64,000 nucleotides of DNA from Chlorokybus atmophyticus (GCA_009103225.1 RHPI01003369.1:450068-514067); one strand, 5' to 3'; numbered from the stretch's first letter, positions 1 to 11,607 are shown. Numbers and translations are program-made. The notes: generated by a model not told the origin, from the letters alone.

Positions 1-1600
1 GGGGCGCCATTGGTCCTTAGCCTGGCACCGCCATCACCGCCGCGTCTGGCTCTCATTGCCATTGCCTACGCGCGCTGCAAGGTGCATGCCACAAATTGAC
101 GCTACTGCAATCTCGTCGCCACCGTCTATGAATCAGTCACTACCAAACCCACTGCCGCTGCTTGCACCGTGCAAGCAATTGCACAAGTGCATTGGGCCCC
201 TAGCTAGCCCTATGATGGATACAGTTATATATACTTTGCCAATTGCTTGCGGGCCTGGTTTTGATGTGTGAATACATAAGTAAAGATCTTGCTATCGTTG
301 TTGGGTATGACTAGCAATGCAATGACAACCAACAACCGCTAAGCACAGCCAAGCAAACCTTGTGAAGGTCAGCATAAGTCAGCATAAAGGCAGCACAATT
401 GACATAAGCACCGTGCAGTATTGCTGAGTCAACAACGCTTCAAGCAAAACTCAAAGTAGTGATGCGCTGGCCCCCTCAACGCATCAGATGCAATAGCATC
501 AACGAGAACTTCCGGCTCACCTACACATGTGCCACACCAAGCAAGTTGTCGTGGGGCAAATGAACATGTTAGCCGCTTTTAATATACTTTTAATCCTCAT
601 CAAGGTTTCCTGCCTCGCAACGATTGGTTGCATTTGAAAACATGATCCATGGAATGCCACGAGTGCTTGCACTTATATGGATGGGGGGCGTGGAATGGAA
701 CACTCCATGCGCTTTGCATGCTGATGAAAAACCCGGTTTGTCATCAGCATGCAGAACGCATGAAGCCTTGTAACTGCAACATACATGAGGGCACTTGTGT
801 GCGGCTGCTTACCGGTATGTCAAACAGGCGCTCATGGTTGCATCGTGCAACTTCCACGGTAACTGAGCTGACTTGCAATACCACAACACATTGATGGTAA
901 ACTTGTGCTTCATCAGCAAATGTCACAGTTGTCTTTCAATATGGCCCTCGTCTACATCCTTAACCCAACACATTTGTTGTTTGCACAACGTCGTGCTTGT
1001 ACGTGTGCACAAGCTGGCAACGCACACGCGATGAACGGCATGCTCCCTACTTACAGTGTTTGTAGTAGATTTGTTAACGGGTGAGAGATCATTGCCATAG
1101 ATGCGCAGATGTAGAACAGCGGCTTGAATATATGCTAGCTCATTTATACTTCCAATTCCAGCAACAGGTGAATGGGAATTTACTACTACATGTAGTATTA
1201 TGCACATGCTGCATTGGCACAAGTAAATATGGCAGCAAGTAGCAAGTAGCACATAGACACAGAAAACATATATTGCATAGCGTGCTGTTGTGGTAGTATT
1301 GTGCTGCTAACTCTCCTACAATTGCCATACGCCTCTGTTTGCTTATCACGCACTAAACAATGTAGACTGCATAGACGGAATGTTGGCTGTTTAACCATCA
1401 AAGGAAAACATGTCTGTATACTTAGCACAATATTTGTATATGTAAAAGGCAGAACTTGCGCATGCCACCTTTGCCCCGCGCCTTTACATCACAGACCACT
1501 GCATACAACAGTTGAAACAGATGAAGTCAATCGACCTGCTTGTGTTGCAGAACATTGACATTTGTTACACGACTGTCTAACGCTCGTCTAATGCTACTGT
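1..1600. other. No gene recognised; intergenic DNA
   Basis: I see no ORF with recognisable domains or a convincing exon chain. Bases ~20-90 resemble 38850-38945 with several indels (shared CCACCGCCGC and GCATGCCAC blocks), so the left edge probably holds a fragment of a dispersed repeat. The rest is unremarkable low-complexity intergenic sequence. Confidence 0.5.
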
Positions 1601-1671
1601 GTGCAAGTGCTCTAGAAGATGCTGTACAGTGTGACAACTACGCCTACGCAGTGCCTGTCTCATGAGTCGTC

Positions 1672-2291
1672 CTAGTAGCCAAGCTTCTCCTTGACAGTGT
1701 CCACGGCGCTGTTGACGGTGTCGGTGACCTTCTCAACCAGTGTCTGCATCGCAGGAAAAGCCAGTAGCGCACATTGATTGACTCGTAACTCGCAGCATCC
1801 ACATATGCAGGTGTGCACAACGTAAGCAGGAAGTCACAAAAACACGTCCCATACCGGCTGTGGCGCCATCTCATCAGACTTCTGGTTCAGCTTGTCACCG
1901 GCCTGGTTCAGCTTATTGCCAGCCGCCTGCGTGGTGTCAGAGGCAGCGCGCTGGGTGTGTTCCTTGGCGTCCTGGGCCTTGTCGCGGGCGTTGTCAGCAG
2001 CATTCGACATCGCTGCCTTGGCATCCTCCTGAGTATCAACAACAGTGCAGTCGGTTAATCAGCACTACCTCGTGTCACTGCGGGTCTAATGTAATATGCT
2101 CACAACCAAATGATACTGCACACGCACAGACGCCCACGCACGCCTAGGCAGAACACACATACACACTTCGAACTTGTCTACCTACACACAACTGCATGCA
2201 CACGCACCTTCTTGTTGTGGGCATAGTCGCCCATGGTCTGGAAGGTCTCGCTGGTCTTGTTCTTCACGTCCTGGCCGTCGGTGGAAGCCAT
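1672..2291 (-). CDS. hiC6: hiC6-like LEA (late embryogenesis abundant) protein, copy 1
   Basis: Three exons on the minus strand: 2208-2291, 1855-2028 and 1672-1743 (84, 174 and 72 nt, all phase 0), giving 109 residues. The exon lengths equal those of the copies at 30188 and 36828, and every intron is GT-AG. The protein is hydrophilic and lacks Cys. Exon 2 is an 11-mer-type amphipathic helix region rich in Ala, Lys, Asp and Gln (motifs such as DNARDKAQDAKEHTQ and GDKLNQ); the C terminus is VDTVKEKLGY. This matches the group-3-like LEA proteins hiC6/hiC12 of green algae, which are cold- and dehydration-induced and protect enzymes from freezing. Subcellular site is not evident here. Start chosen because all three paralogues begin at this ATG. 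The family call is from memory of the repeat pattern, not a search. Confidence 0.8.
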
Positions 2292-2430
2292 CGCCGCTGG
2301 GAGAGAGATGAAAGCTAGAAACTGAGCTTGAAAAACGCGTAACTGAAACCCAAGAGCTATCCACAAGAGGCGGTTTGAAGGCTGAACGCTGCAATCAGAC
2401 TGCTTTGACGCTTGGAGCGCAGCAGGCTGT

Positions 2431-2550
2431 TTATATATCAGCCGCTGGGCCGCGCTGCCTTTGCGCGTTTGCGTGGCAAATCAGCAGGATAACGCTCGTA
2501 TCTGAGATAAGACGTGGCACGGAGATTCCGCGCGATACGATGTGCCGCGC
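2431..2550 (-). promoter_or_regulatory. Promoter of hiC6-like copy 1
   Basis: A TATA-like run (2431-2438, minus strand) lies about 140 bp upstream of the ATG. Farther up, 2495-2550 is a block shared with the promoters of the other two hiC6-like genes: GCGATACGATGTG at 2532-2544 and ACGTGGC at 2512-2518. ACGTGGC is the core of land-plant ABRE sites; that it acts so here is inference. Confidence 0.55.
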
Positions 2551-2634
2551 AGTGTCAAGATTCATGACATTTGTAAGGGAGAAGCGCCGGTATTGTGACA
2601 TTCATGGTTGCCGGGTTATAACTTTTGCTACAGG

Positions 2635-2756
2635 GTGAATTTTACGATGCGGTCGACAGCATGTTGTAGATCGCGTTGAGTGGGTCAAAGGTAATATTCA
2701 ACCACTTATGATAACTACTCAACGCGATCTACAACATGCTGTTGGTCAAAATTCAC
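2635..2756. repeat. Foldback (inverted-repeat) sequence, MITE-like
   Basis: Perfect 25-bp inverted arms at 2657-2681 and 2717-2741 are separated by a 35-bp loop. The outermost bases also pair (GTGAATTTT at 2635 with AAAATTCAC ending 2756), with a mismatched stretch between. The overall shape is that of a small nonautonomous foldback element, but I see no clear target-site duplication. Confidence 0.6.
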
Positions 2757-2759
2757 AAT

Positions 2760-3945
2760 CGACCACAGTTTTGATAACAAGTGGTGCCTGCAATAACTGT
2801 TGTGCAAGGTACTCGGTCACGTCCTTTGGTTAAGCAGGGCAACTGTATTGTGCGACACAGCTAATAACTTTGGCTCTACACTGAATCTGAAGCCTGTGTC
2901 AGTGCAGAAGTTGTTTATCTAGATAAGGGGAATGTAGTTACGTTTGGTTAACCTGGTCTCATACTCACGCAAACAGTATACATGATTTACGATATCTTGA
3001 TTAAGCTGATGATTCTTAATAATAGGTAAGTCACTGCACATAGCGAATATAACTATGTTGTCAAAGTGAAAGTTGTAGTGCTCGATGAGAGGATTTCAAA
3101 AAGCCTAAACTTGATAAGCTCATCAACAACTACGGCTAAAAGACCGACTGGCACAAAACAGGGTGCTGCCACATAATGTGCGCTTCTCCCTTAAGGATCT
3201 GTGGATTTTCTGTTTCATGCAGCCGTCATGCAGAGACTGGCAACCGCGAATTGCTGAGTTCGCCTGATATATGTCACTGATCCAAATCAGACACAATAAA
3301 AATGTTGATATCGCTATCGGTGGTACAGTCTACCCTCAATGTGGTGACCACATTCGTCTGGAGGCATTTAGTCAATGCACAGAGGTGTGGTTCAATTGAT
3401 GTAATGACGGACACATGTCACTATAACGCATTTATGCTAAATATTGATCATCTGTTATTGCAAAATCAATGTTACCATCTACGCCACACGCTATTAACAA
3501 AGCGACTTGTAAATATGCAGAATGATACTTGTGTTTTGCATGCAACGTTGCTGGTTTACAGTAGACAATGAGTGATATGTCTACAATTTGAGCGTTTGCG
3601 ATACACGTGTGGCCAAATTAGCAACGAACGCGTACGCAACGCCATAACCTCGGACTTTGAGTCCAAGTGAACTGGAGTTCATTTTTGTGACTATCACGCC
3701 TAACAGGCAAGGCATGCTCACTCTCAGGCTGCTGTTGACAGCATGATGGTATAGGTGTTCAACTGCTTGGGTGTTGGGAGTATCTAAGTGGTTCGCTGAT
3801 ACAGTCAGTCCTTGTGCTCAGGAGCCCTGGGCAAGATGAATTTTACAAGGCACTTATAACCAGCTTGCACAGAGTTGATCAGTGTACATGCCATCAGCTG
3901 GTTGCTGATGCGACATGTGTCACATAAGTGTATTGTGTGTGATAC
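2760..3945. other. No gene recognised
   Basis: Moderately AT-rich intergenic DNA. The only open frame of note (3302-3571, plus, 89 codons) has no recognisable motif or exon signals, and I do not call it. Confidence 0.4.
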
Positions 3946-4058
3946 AGTAGTAGTTAATAAGCATGGCTGAAGTGACATGTATCACATGTTAGCATATGCC
4001 AGTGGCATATGCTAACATGTGATACATGTCACTTCAACCATGCTCATTAACTACTACT
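3946..4058. repeat. Near-perfect long hairpin, 55-bp arms
   Basis: Arms 3946-4000 and 4004-4058 are reverse complements with two mismatches in 55 bp, and the loop is only 3 nt (4001-4003). Both mismatches would be G:U pairs in a minus-strand transcript. The loop-proximal sequence (CAGTGGCATATGCTAACAT) is partly repeated just downstream at 4061-4080. It could be a palindromic MITE or the precursor of a long-hairpin small RNA. Confidence 0.75.
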
Positions 4059-4080
4059 GCCAGTGGCATATGCTAACATA

Positions 4081-4839
4081 TGCTAATACCTCTTAAAGAA
4101 CCGTATGGCCAAGAGGAGCTGATCTGTCAGCACAGTATGGGCGAAAAGGCATTTATGGCTTTTCAACTCACTTATGGCTAAGTGGGAAGGCAACATGGAG
4201 GAGTATAACATGCTAGGCCAGCATGGTATTGGGAGTTCAGCTGGACTCAGCCTTGTGCTTACTTGCTGTGTGTTTGAGGTGCTTGGTTAAACGGTTTGAG
4301 GGGCCTTCGTTACCCATCTGTGTGGGGCGTTTCTAAGTATTCTAGCTAGGGTTTGGGGTGTTGACTTTTAAGTTGACGCCTGCACTGAAGAGTAGGCGCC
4401 TCCCACTTCCTGCTACTGCTGGTGGAGTAGTTGGTGGTGTTCCTTGACTACTGTTGTTGTGGACCACCCCTGCCTAGCTGGTTCTGCCCTTGTGAATTGC
4501 TACGTGTGCATGCATGTGCACGCTGTAGCCTTATACACTGTTGATGTATGTGTATGCCTCTTGTATGTTGAGGGTGTGCATGCACAATAACTTGGCACCT
4601 GTGTGCATGTGTGGCCGCATCATTTCAGGGGGATACTGCATGCTCACGCATGAGTGTGCATGCCACTTGCAGACGGCTGTGTTGGTATTGCCGAGTGCTC
4701 TGGGTGAACACGGCTTTGGTACTAGCATAAGCGACGGCACTGCGGTATGCACTGGTGCATTGACTGGCACTGAGTGTTTGACACCTCACTAACGTGGTGG
4801 TTGTGACAGCATTATCGGCGCTTGCTTGTGTAGTGGGCC
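4081..4839. other. No gene recognised; possible 5' region of the gypsy remnant
   Basis: This lies directly upstream of a decayed gag frame. It may contain the 5' LTR and leader of that element, but I could not find a matching 3' LTR or a primer-binding site. Confidence 0.3.
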
Positions 4840-6500
4840 TTGGCCGTGTGCACTCTGAGTAATAGTGTACTTATTGCTGTACCTTGTCAAGCAGACTTGG
4901 AAGGCAACACTGAGCTAGCCGCTAGGTTGACCTACGAGCAAGCTGATGACCTTGCCGAGTTGCGCGCTGACATAAAGGTGATGAAGCTGCGCCATGTAAA
5001 CGAGCTGACCAAGATGGCAGCTGTGCATGCCAACAAGTCCATGTTGCCTCTCCTTGAGTTCTTCACATGCATCTTTGATGGGAAGGGCAAGGGCATCGGC
5101 ATGCTGTTGCGTGACTGGTTGTTCAATGGTAAATGTGCATTGAAAGTCAGTGGCATGTTGCCAACTGACCAAGCCAGAGCGGTGGCCTGGATAGCTTCAT
5201 ACCTGAGAGGGAATAATGCCCGCATGTGGGAGGGGGCGGAATCTCGCCTTTAGGTGAAGGGTATGAACACGGAGACACTGAATGTCTTTAAAGATGCCCT
5301 CCTTCATGCATTTGAGGGCATCAATTCTTTATTGAATGCACGTAACAACTTGGCAACATCGCACATGCGTCTCAATTAATCGGTTGAGGAGTTTCACCTG
5401 TATTTCTGCATGTTACAGCCCGAGATTGGCACCGACATGTCCCTATGTCAAAGGCGGAGAAATTATAAATGGATAAGTTTAAGCGTTCGCTGCCTGCAAA
5501 TGTGCAAGAGCAGTTGATCTTTACGCCCGGTGTACATGGGCTTGAAGCATACATAAATCAAGACTTTGACGTAATGGTAAAAATAGCTATTGAGTATGAC
5601 AATCAGCAGCACATAATTGCTTAAAACCAACAAGCTGGCTATGAATGAACGCCCTACCACTTCTGCCAAGGCTGAAAAGCCCTTTATAGCATGTGGCTAG
5701 GGGCAAGAACAAGGTCAAAGGCAAGAAGCCTTATGAGGTCAATACAAGAGGCCTCGAACTGCTGCCGAGGTCATGAATATCCCCATCAATGTTAAAAACA
5801 AGAGGTTCAAGGCAGGGGAGTGTCTCAAGTGTGGATAGGAGGGGCACAGAATGGCGGCTCGCCTCAACCTAGCACAGACCAATGACACCGCATAGGGGTG
5901 CAGGGTGGAGAGCTGTGAAGACTTGGACGCGACACCCACAGCTAGTGCTGTTACTTCCGGTACTTTGCTACTCTGCTATTGTACATAAGATTAACAGCAA
6001 GACACTTGCCATGTTTTGTAATGGATGTATGTTGTCTACCTGCAATGCTGCATTGTATGACAATGATCTGAGTGTGCCTGTCAGTAGTGATTTTTCCATG
6101 CATGATTGTGCTAGAAAACAAGTTTTGTTGAATGCGCCTGCTGACAAGCTAGTCAGTTGTTTTTTTGATGGACTATGGGGTGCAAGATTGAGTGTGAAAG
6201 TGCTCACAACACCATCGCGTGTGTAGCTGTACCCAAAGTCAGAGATCCTTACGCGCAATACTTGAAGAGCATGCAAGTAATACACGAGGTTTACAGGGGT
6301 GCATAAGCGCCATAGTCTATGCGGGTCACATATGATCCTCCAGTTCTTCACCGCGTAAGTGAGTTGGACTTGACATGGTTGTTTACAGCAACTGTGGCAA
6401 AGAAGCCAGTCATTTAGATGATTGACACTGGCACGCCGGAGAACTTTATCAGTAAACTTCTGGTGCAACGTCTTAATACACATGTTAATGCATGCAATGA
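4840..6500 (+). pseudogene. gag and protease remnants of the chromodomain gypsy element
   Basis: The frame from 4840 to 5250 has a gag-like helical domain ending near WEGAESRL. It is closed by a TAG and then continues with recognisable gag sequence to about 5650. At ~5820-5860 a zinc knuckle reads CLKCG-stop-EGHRM, so the knuckle itself carries a stop. At ~6421-6455 an aspartic protease active site is visible as IDTGTPENFIS. Frames change several times between these points. Confidence 0.7.
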
Positions 6501-6850
6501 GCAAGTTGCATCACTGGACAAACATTCTATACGGGTGCGTGGGACAGTAAGATTGTCACTGCTTGTGCAAGGGTATCATGCTTAAATCCGGTTCTTGGTA
6601 ATCCCAATGGAAATGCCAGGGTGGATGTTAACTTTAGCAACCAATGGGAGAGAATAATGGGCTTGCGCACTGACGCTGACACTCAGTTGTGTAGCGTGAG
6701 GACAAGAGGAGGCAGAGTGGTGACAAAGGCAAATGGGAGAGAGCACTTACCTATCATTGTCTCTCAAAATTTTTTGATGTCTCAACACTCTTGTGGAGTG
6801 CTATGCAGGTGAAGTAAAGAGAAGTCGAGCGAGGAGCTACCCCACTGCCA

Positions 6851-8240
6851 ATGCTTGTGCGAGAGGGCCACGCCACCACTAAGGGAGACAACTCAACACC
6901 TAGTACGCCAACTGTTAGTACAGTGGATGCTGCAATGCATGCAATCTTTGATGAGTACGCTGATGTATTTAAGGATGAGTTGCTTGATTTGTCATCTGAG
7001 AGGGAAGTGTGGCATACTATCCCTCTATTTTAAGATACACAACCTTCATTTAGACCAGTCTACAGGCTGAGCCCTACACAGCATGTCGACATGGAAGGGC
7101 AAATCAAGGTATTGCTAATAAAGGGGTTGATCAAGCCAAGCAGCTCTCCCTTTGGTGCACCTATCCTCTTTGTTTAAGCTCCGCATGTGTGTGGACTACC
7201 GTGCCTTGAACAAGCTTACCAACAAAAACAGGTACCCATTGCTGAAAAATGATGAACTGTTAGATCAGCCTGGTGCAACTGTGTTCGAAACGTTAGATTT
7301 TGTGTGGGGTTACCATTAGATTTGCATAACACTGGAAGATGTGCCAAAGACAGCGTTTAGAGCACCTGTTGGCCACTTCCAGTACAAGGTGTTATCGTTT
7401 GGATTACTAATGCTCTAGCCACATATCAAGCAATGATGAACCAGGTGGTCTAAAAACTTGTTGGTAAGATAGTGCTTGTAGTCTTGGATGATGTCTTGGT
7501 GTTCATCAAGGATGAGGCTTCGCATGTCGCGCATGTGCGCTAGGTGTTGCAACATTGCGCGAGCACAAGTTCTATGCTGTTATGAAAAAGTGTGAGTTTA
7601 AAAAGTCTGAGTTGGCCTTCCCGGGATATGTGATCAGCAAGGATGGCATCCGTGTTGATCCCAAAACGGCATTCGCGGTTCAGGATTGGCGAGTGCCTGA
7701 TAATGTATATGAATTACGTTCTTTCCTTGGGCTGTGCAACTACTTCTGCAAGCTCATATTAGGGTACTCTGGTAAAGTAGCCCCTCTTACTGATTTGACC
7801 AAGAAAATAGTCAAGTGGGCATCGGCACAAAGACAACAAATAGCCTTTAAGTCTGTCGAAGAGGCTTTGATGCAAGCGCCTGTGTTGAGGTTGCATGACT
7901 TTAGGCAGCCCTGTGAAGTTGTGAGTGATGCATCCGCAATTGGCACTTGTGCAATATTGTTACAGGATGGTCACCGTCTTGCATACCTAAGCAAGAAATT
8001 CTGTCATGCTGAGAAGAACTACACTACTACAGAGCTCTTGGGATTTTTGCATGCGCTCACGGCGTGGCGCGGTACTTGAAGGGGGTGGAAGGCGGTTTTA
8101 AAGTAATAACCAATTACACCCCAATCATTTTCAGACCCAACAAACTCTTTCATGAAGACGAGCTAGGTGGGTTGAATATCTGTCTCGTTTCGATTTCATT
8201 TGAGTTACTGGCCTGAAAGAGTAAACATGGCAATCCTCTC
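6851..8240 (+). pseudogene. Reverse transcriptase-RNase H remnant of the chromodomain gypsy element
   Basis: RT landmarks run in order: GLIKPSSSPFGAPI (~7124), VDYRALNKLTNKNRYP (~7193), an altered FGL block (~7390) and the catalytic LDDVLVF (~7483). From 7555 a 174-codon open frame covers the RT thumb (FPGYVISKDGI, RSFLGLCNYF) and the first RNase H strand (EVVSDASAIG), ending near ELLGFLHALTAWRG. In-frame stops and frameshifts before 7555 make it nonfunctional. Confidence 0.85.
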
Positions 8241-8522
8241 AGCCGCTCGCCACTGTTGTTTGGCGGCAATGACGAGGGCACACGGGATCTGTCTGCAAGT
8301 GCATACCCCAAGAAAGGGAGCACAACCCTAATAATGGGAGCAACGAGCAGATCTCAGGCACAGAGTCTGTCTTGGTCACAATTGACCAACACATCTAAAC
8401 ATGATATGTCGCGGACTCATGCCCGGTCTAGTGAGGAGATGTTGGTCGACCAGGAAGGCATGGTGACTGAAGAGCCAGACCCTGAGGGGGAGGACCTTGA
8501 TAACTAGTCAATTAGCACGGCT

Positions 8523-9290
8523 GTGGAAGTTGATGCACCTGATATGCTGAAGCAATTGTCTCAAGCATACTTGACATATCCCTGGTTCTTTACCTTGCTG
8601 AGACAAGCTGCAATGGACTTAATGTGCCGTAATGGTTCGTGGTACAACAAAGGGAAACTGGTTGTGCCTGACATGGGGTTAGGGTTAGGGTTAGGGTTAG
8701 GTTAAGTCCAAGCATTTTCTCAAGTACCTGCTAAGGACTTCACTACTGACATGCATTCATGTTTGGAGCATGCTAAGCTGTGCATTAAATCTGCACAGGA
8801 CAAGGCTTAGATGTATGCTGATCAGCATCGCAAGCCTGATGAGGGTCTCAAGGTTGGGGACTATGTGTTTGTGAGCTAAAAGAAGAAGGTGAAGTTGGAG
8901 ACAACACCCCCTTCAAGCTGATGCTCAGATGGTTGGGACCATTTGAGGTAATTGCAGCTGTTATTGACAGAGCTTTTCGCCTGAAACTGCATGCAAGCAT
9001 GAGAATACATGATGTGTTCCATGTGTCACTGCTAAGACCGTACAGAAGTGATGGTGCAATGCAGCCTCCTCCTTTGATTGAGGTTGAAGGTAAAGAAGAG
9101 TATGAGGTTGAGGCCATACTCGGCAAGCGGTTCAAAAAGTATAAAACTACCTTTCGAAACCGAGTACTGGATAAAATGGCATGGTTATGGTGCAGAGCAT
9201 AACCTTTGGGAGCTAAGGCAAACATGTCCAACTGTGCAGTCATAATAGCTGAGTTTGAGAAAGGACTCAAATCCACAGGGGCCACTTGAA
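8523..9290 (+). pseudogene. Integrase ends and chromodomain remnant
   Basis: Before the TTAGGG tract the frame ends at GSWYNKGKLVVPD, the start of a gypsy integrase zinc domain. After the tract, sequence resumes at the integrase C terminus (MYADQHRKPDEGLKVGDYVF, WLGPFEVIAAV, HDVFHVSLLRPY) with stops. A chromodomain follows at ~9100-9220: YEVEAILGKRFKKY, then AWLWCRA, a stop and NLWE. The DDE core, roughly 200 residues, is missing. Confidence 0.8.
8675..8704 (+). repeat. Interstitial telomere-type repeat (TTAGGG)n
   Basis: About four and a half TTAGGG units run without interruption (GGGG, then TTAGGG four times, then TTAGG). The tract sits exactly at the junction where the gypsy integrase core is missing, which suggests repair of a double-strand break rather than chance. 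Confidence 0.85.
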
Positions 9291-9299
9291 GGGGCAACA

Positions 9300-9600
9300 C
9301 ACAGTGCTCTGCTTAATACTATCAAACATGTGCACATGTCACACACAAGCGGCCTATAACTGGTGAACACAATCGAATGATCCCTACTTCACGTTGCTAC
9401 TTAGCCTTTATACCACTTGCTGCTCTGCCGATCTGAAACATATGATGTCTAATTCTATTTCAGATATAAATGTCTTGTCATGTCCTGACCTATTAGCACT
9501 GCCTGATTGTGTCTAAACATAGGACATGTCCTATCACATAACATGAACCTCGGGATTATCAAACCCATAATTGTCAAACATATGACAACGGACTTTAAGT
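9300..9600 (+). repeat. LTR-like sequence downstream of the chromodomain remnant
   Basis: It is similar to 47640-47880 in the same orientation. Shared blocks include TTTATACCACTT, CTGATTGTGT and AACCTC-GGATT-TCA. It contains a TATA-like TTTATACC. Its position just after the pol 3' end suggests a 3' LTR, but the exact ends and a partner 5' LTR are not found. Confidence 0.45.
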
Positions 9601-10503
9601 CATGAGATGCCACATGCATTTCTGTGCTTATCTATATATGTTATACCGATAAACTGCCTATATGTATAGGCTTTTCAATCAGCAGAGCGCACACAGCAGC
9701 GCAGCGACAGCAGTGTGCTGCATGCCATGCATGGAACTACATGCTGCGCGCCAATGGGCGCAAACCTAACGATGGCCGCAGCAATGCAGTTGCGGCCGAC
9801 GACAGACGGCGGGAGGAGGGAGGGGGAGTCCAAATCCTGCTGCTCATGTGACCGCTGGTGCTGCTGCAAATGGCCGCTAACCAGGTGGCGCTGGTGCAGG
9901 TAATCACGATTGCAACGTGTGCATGCATGACTGTCAGGGGGGCGTAGATGTAGGTGTAGGAGTAGAGTAGGTAGCCCGATGGTCAAGTATGTAGTAACGA
10001 GGCGAGTGTATTTTGCAGAGTGTTGCATGCGTTGTGTGATCTAAATGGGCAAACCTCTCGCATTTTCTATTCAAACGCAATAAGCCACATCAGCAACAGT
10101 ACAAGAAACAAGGGCACTACAATTACTTGGGCTAGGGCCTACTCAAATTTGAAGCATTGCTTAAGTGCGGATGATGTGGGCAGGGGCGGGGGCGGGGGCG
10201 GGGGCGGGGGCGGGATGATTAAACCAGCAGGGCAGGGGATGGACAATGAAGTGCGGGCAAGCAGACCTGTGCACATGGTTGCCAGAGTCAGACGTTGTGT
10301 GTCTTCAACGTTTGACAGCAACAACAGCAGCCATGGGGTGAAGGTGTGGCGAAGGGGAGTGCTGTGTTGTGCAGTGCGGATGAAGCGGCTATGGCGGCCG
10401 ACCATGCTGTTGTAGTGGTTATGCGCGGGGCATGGTAAGACTCGTAGGGCTTTTGTGAGTCAAGGCATGGCTGCAGGCCATGATGGATATCGGTGTCGAT
10501 CAC
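9601..10503. other. No gene recognised; contains a G-rich minisatellite
   Basis: At 10181-10214 about five GGGGGC units form a G-rich tract that could fold into G-quadruplexes. I see no protein motif in the short frames here. Confidence 0.5.
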
Positions 10504-10582
10504 TGTCATATCCCACTCGACTACAAAAGCCTTGATACTTTTATGGTCGACTTGTGGTAATTTAATGTACCTTCCCGTTACA
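10504..10582. repeat. 79-bp foldback sequence, copy 1
   Basis: It starts TGTCATA and ends GTTACA, with internal complementary arms around CTTTTATGGTCGA. A 79-bp relative lies at 27632-27710. The two copies sit outside opposite ends of gypsy A. They could be mini-elements or LTR edge fragments. Confidence 0.5.
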
Positions 10583-10738
10583 TTCTCCCCCACTTAAGAA
10601 CGCTAACGTCCTTGGCAGCTGCCCACGCTCAGCTGGGGAATCATTCCAGGGGTTTGTTTGGATCGGTGACCGGCCCCACAGCCATGGACTGGCCAATATA
10701 GGCCCATACCGGTCAACGCGCGCATAGCGCGCCGCTGC

Positions 10739-10764
10739 CCTGTGGGGCCAGCTGGCCCCACAGG
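10739..10764. repeat. Perfect 26-bp palindrome
   Basis: The sequence 10739-10764 equals its own reverse complement around a central CAGCTG, with GTGGGGC/GCCCCAC flanks. It may be a cruciform or a dimeric binding site; nothing else supports a function. Confidence 0.6.
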
Positions 10765-10771
10765 TCGCATT

Positions 10772-11013
10772 TGTCGGGTCGAGGGGAGTCGAGGGTCACG
10801 CTGTCTCGGACAGCTGCATGGACAGCCATGCTGTGCTGGACCTGCTGCTGCGCCACCTGTGTAACGCGTAGCAAAAACAGAAAGATGACCTCCACCCTCA
10901 TGGTGACAAGTGCTTCGTGCAGCTAGTGTGCTGCTGCTGGGTAGTACGGGCAGATGGAGTCGGTGTTCTCCCTGCGAACATGCTGTGCTGTAGCATACAA
11001 CATCAACAAGCCA
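10772..11013. repeat. 242-bp direct repeat, outer copy (with 11608-11849)
   Basis: This block is almost identical to 11608-11849, which lies just 3' of the gypsy A pol. The two copies bracket the left 603-bp LTR. Both end in AACAAGCCA, the same bases that begin the LTR block, so the outer copy may have arisen through recombination at that microhomology. Confidence 0.8.
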
Positions 11014-11605
11014 CTACGATAGGTAGTGCTGTTTACACAGTTCTTTGCGTGAGTGGAAGAGAAATTACATTGTTAAGTAAGGTGAATGAGCAAGCAACAC
11101 GTGGATGCTATGCCCTGACTGATGCCAACAAGCACACCGCAACCAAGTACACAAAGCTCACAGCGAGGACAAGCACAGTGCACAAGAACATGCACAGGCT
11201 CTCACACGGTGAAAGGATTCTTGGGAACCAGGACGGTGTGTTTCGTAGTTCAAGTCGCTTCACAAGCTCTTAGCTTTCTCACTTACAGTGTCACCAGCTG
11301 ATCCGGTGAACACTGTGCCTACTTATACAAGTCAACTCATGACTGTCCAGAACATAAGCTAACGGTCATATCGAGGCTATTTTCACAGGAAATTACCACT
11401 CGATATAGAACCTGACTTATAACTGAACTCACAACTGAACAGCTACGCGCGGTGCCTATGTAGGCTATGGCCATGAGCTACTCTAGAGACATGGCCTAGC
11501 TACTGGTCAGAGACGCGCGCGGGTTGCCATGCTGGTAAGCCGGGCGAGGGTCTCGCTGTAGGCATGCCCGATGATGACTGGCATGCTTGGGCGATAGGCA
11601 TGACA
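11003..11605 (-). repeat. 3' LTR (left) of gypsy A
   Basis: 603 bp, about 97% identical to 26837-27439 in the same orientation, with a TATAAG promoter-like motif on the minus strand. It reads TGTCATGCC at its 5' side (minus strand). The other terminus is uncertain because a 242-bp duplication abuts it. Confidence 0.65.
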
Positions 11606-11607
11606 GC

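Larger units (their letters stand above)
4840..9290 (+). mobile_element. Decayed Ty3/gypsy chromovirus-type retrotransposon
   Basis: Ordered remnants of gag, CCHC zinc knuckle, aspartic protease, reverse transcriptase, RNase H, the two ends of integrase and a chromodomain lie on the plus strand. Stops and frameshifts fall throughout. The catalytic core of integrase is absent, and a TTAGGG tract occupies the gap. The C-terminal chromodomain identifies a chromovirus lineage, distinct from the PHD-bearing elements A and B elsewhere in the window. The element cannot be autonomous. Confidence 0.85.

Noticed and set aside
6621-7033. Small plus-strand frames at 6621-6812 and 6851-7033 as host genes
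   Set aside because: They are pieces of the decayed gypsy protease-RT region.
10713-10901. Small minus-strand frame repeated at 11507-11845 as a possible duplicated gene
   Set aside because: The frame is conserved only because the 242-bp DNA block is duplicated. It has no domain and lies in the element's 3' UTR.
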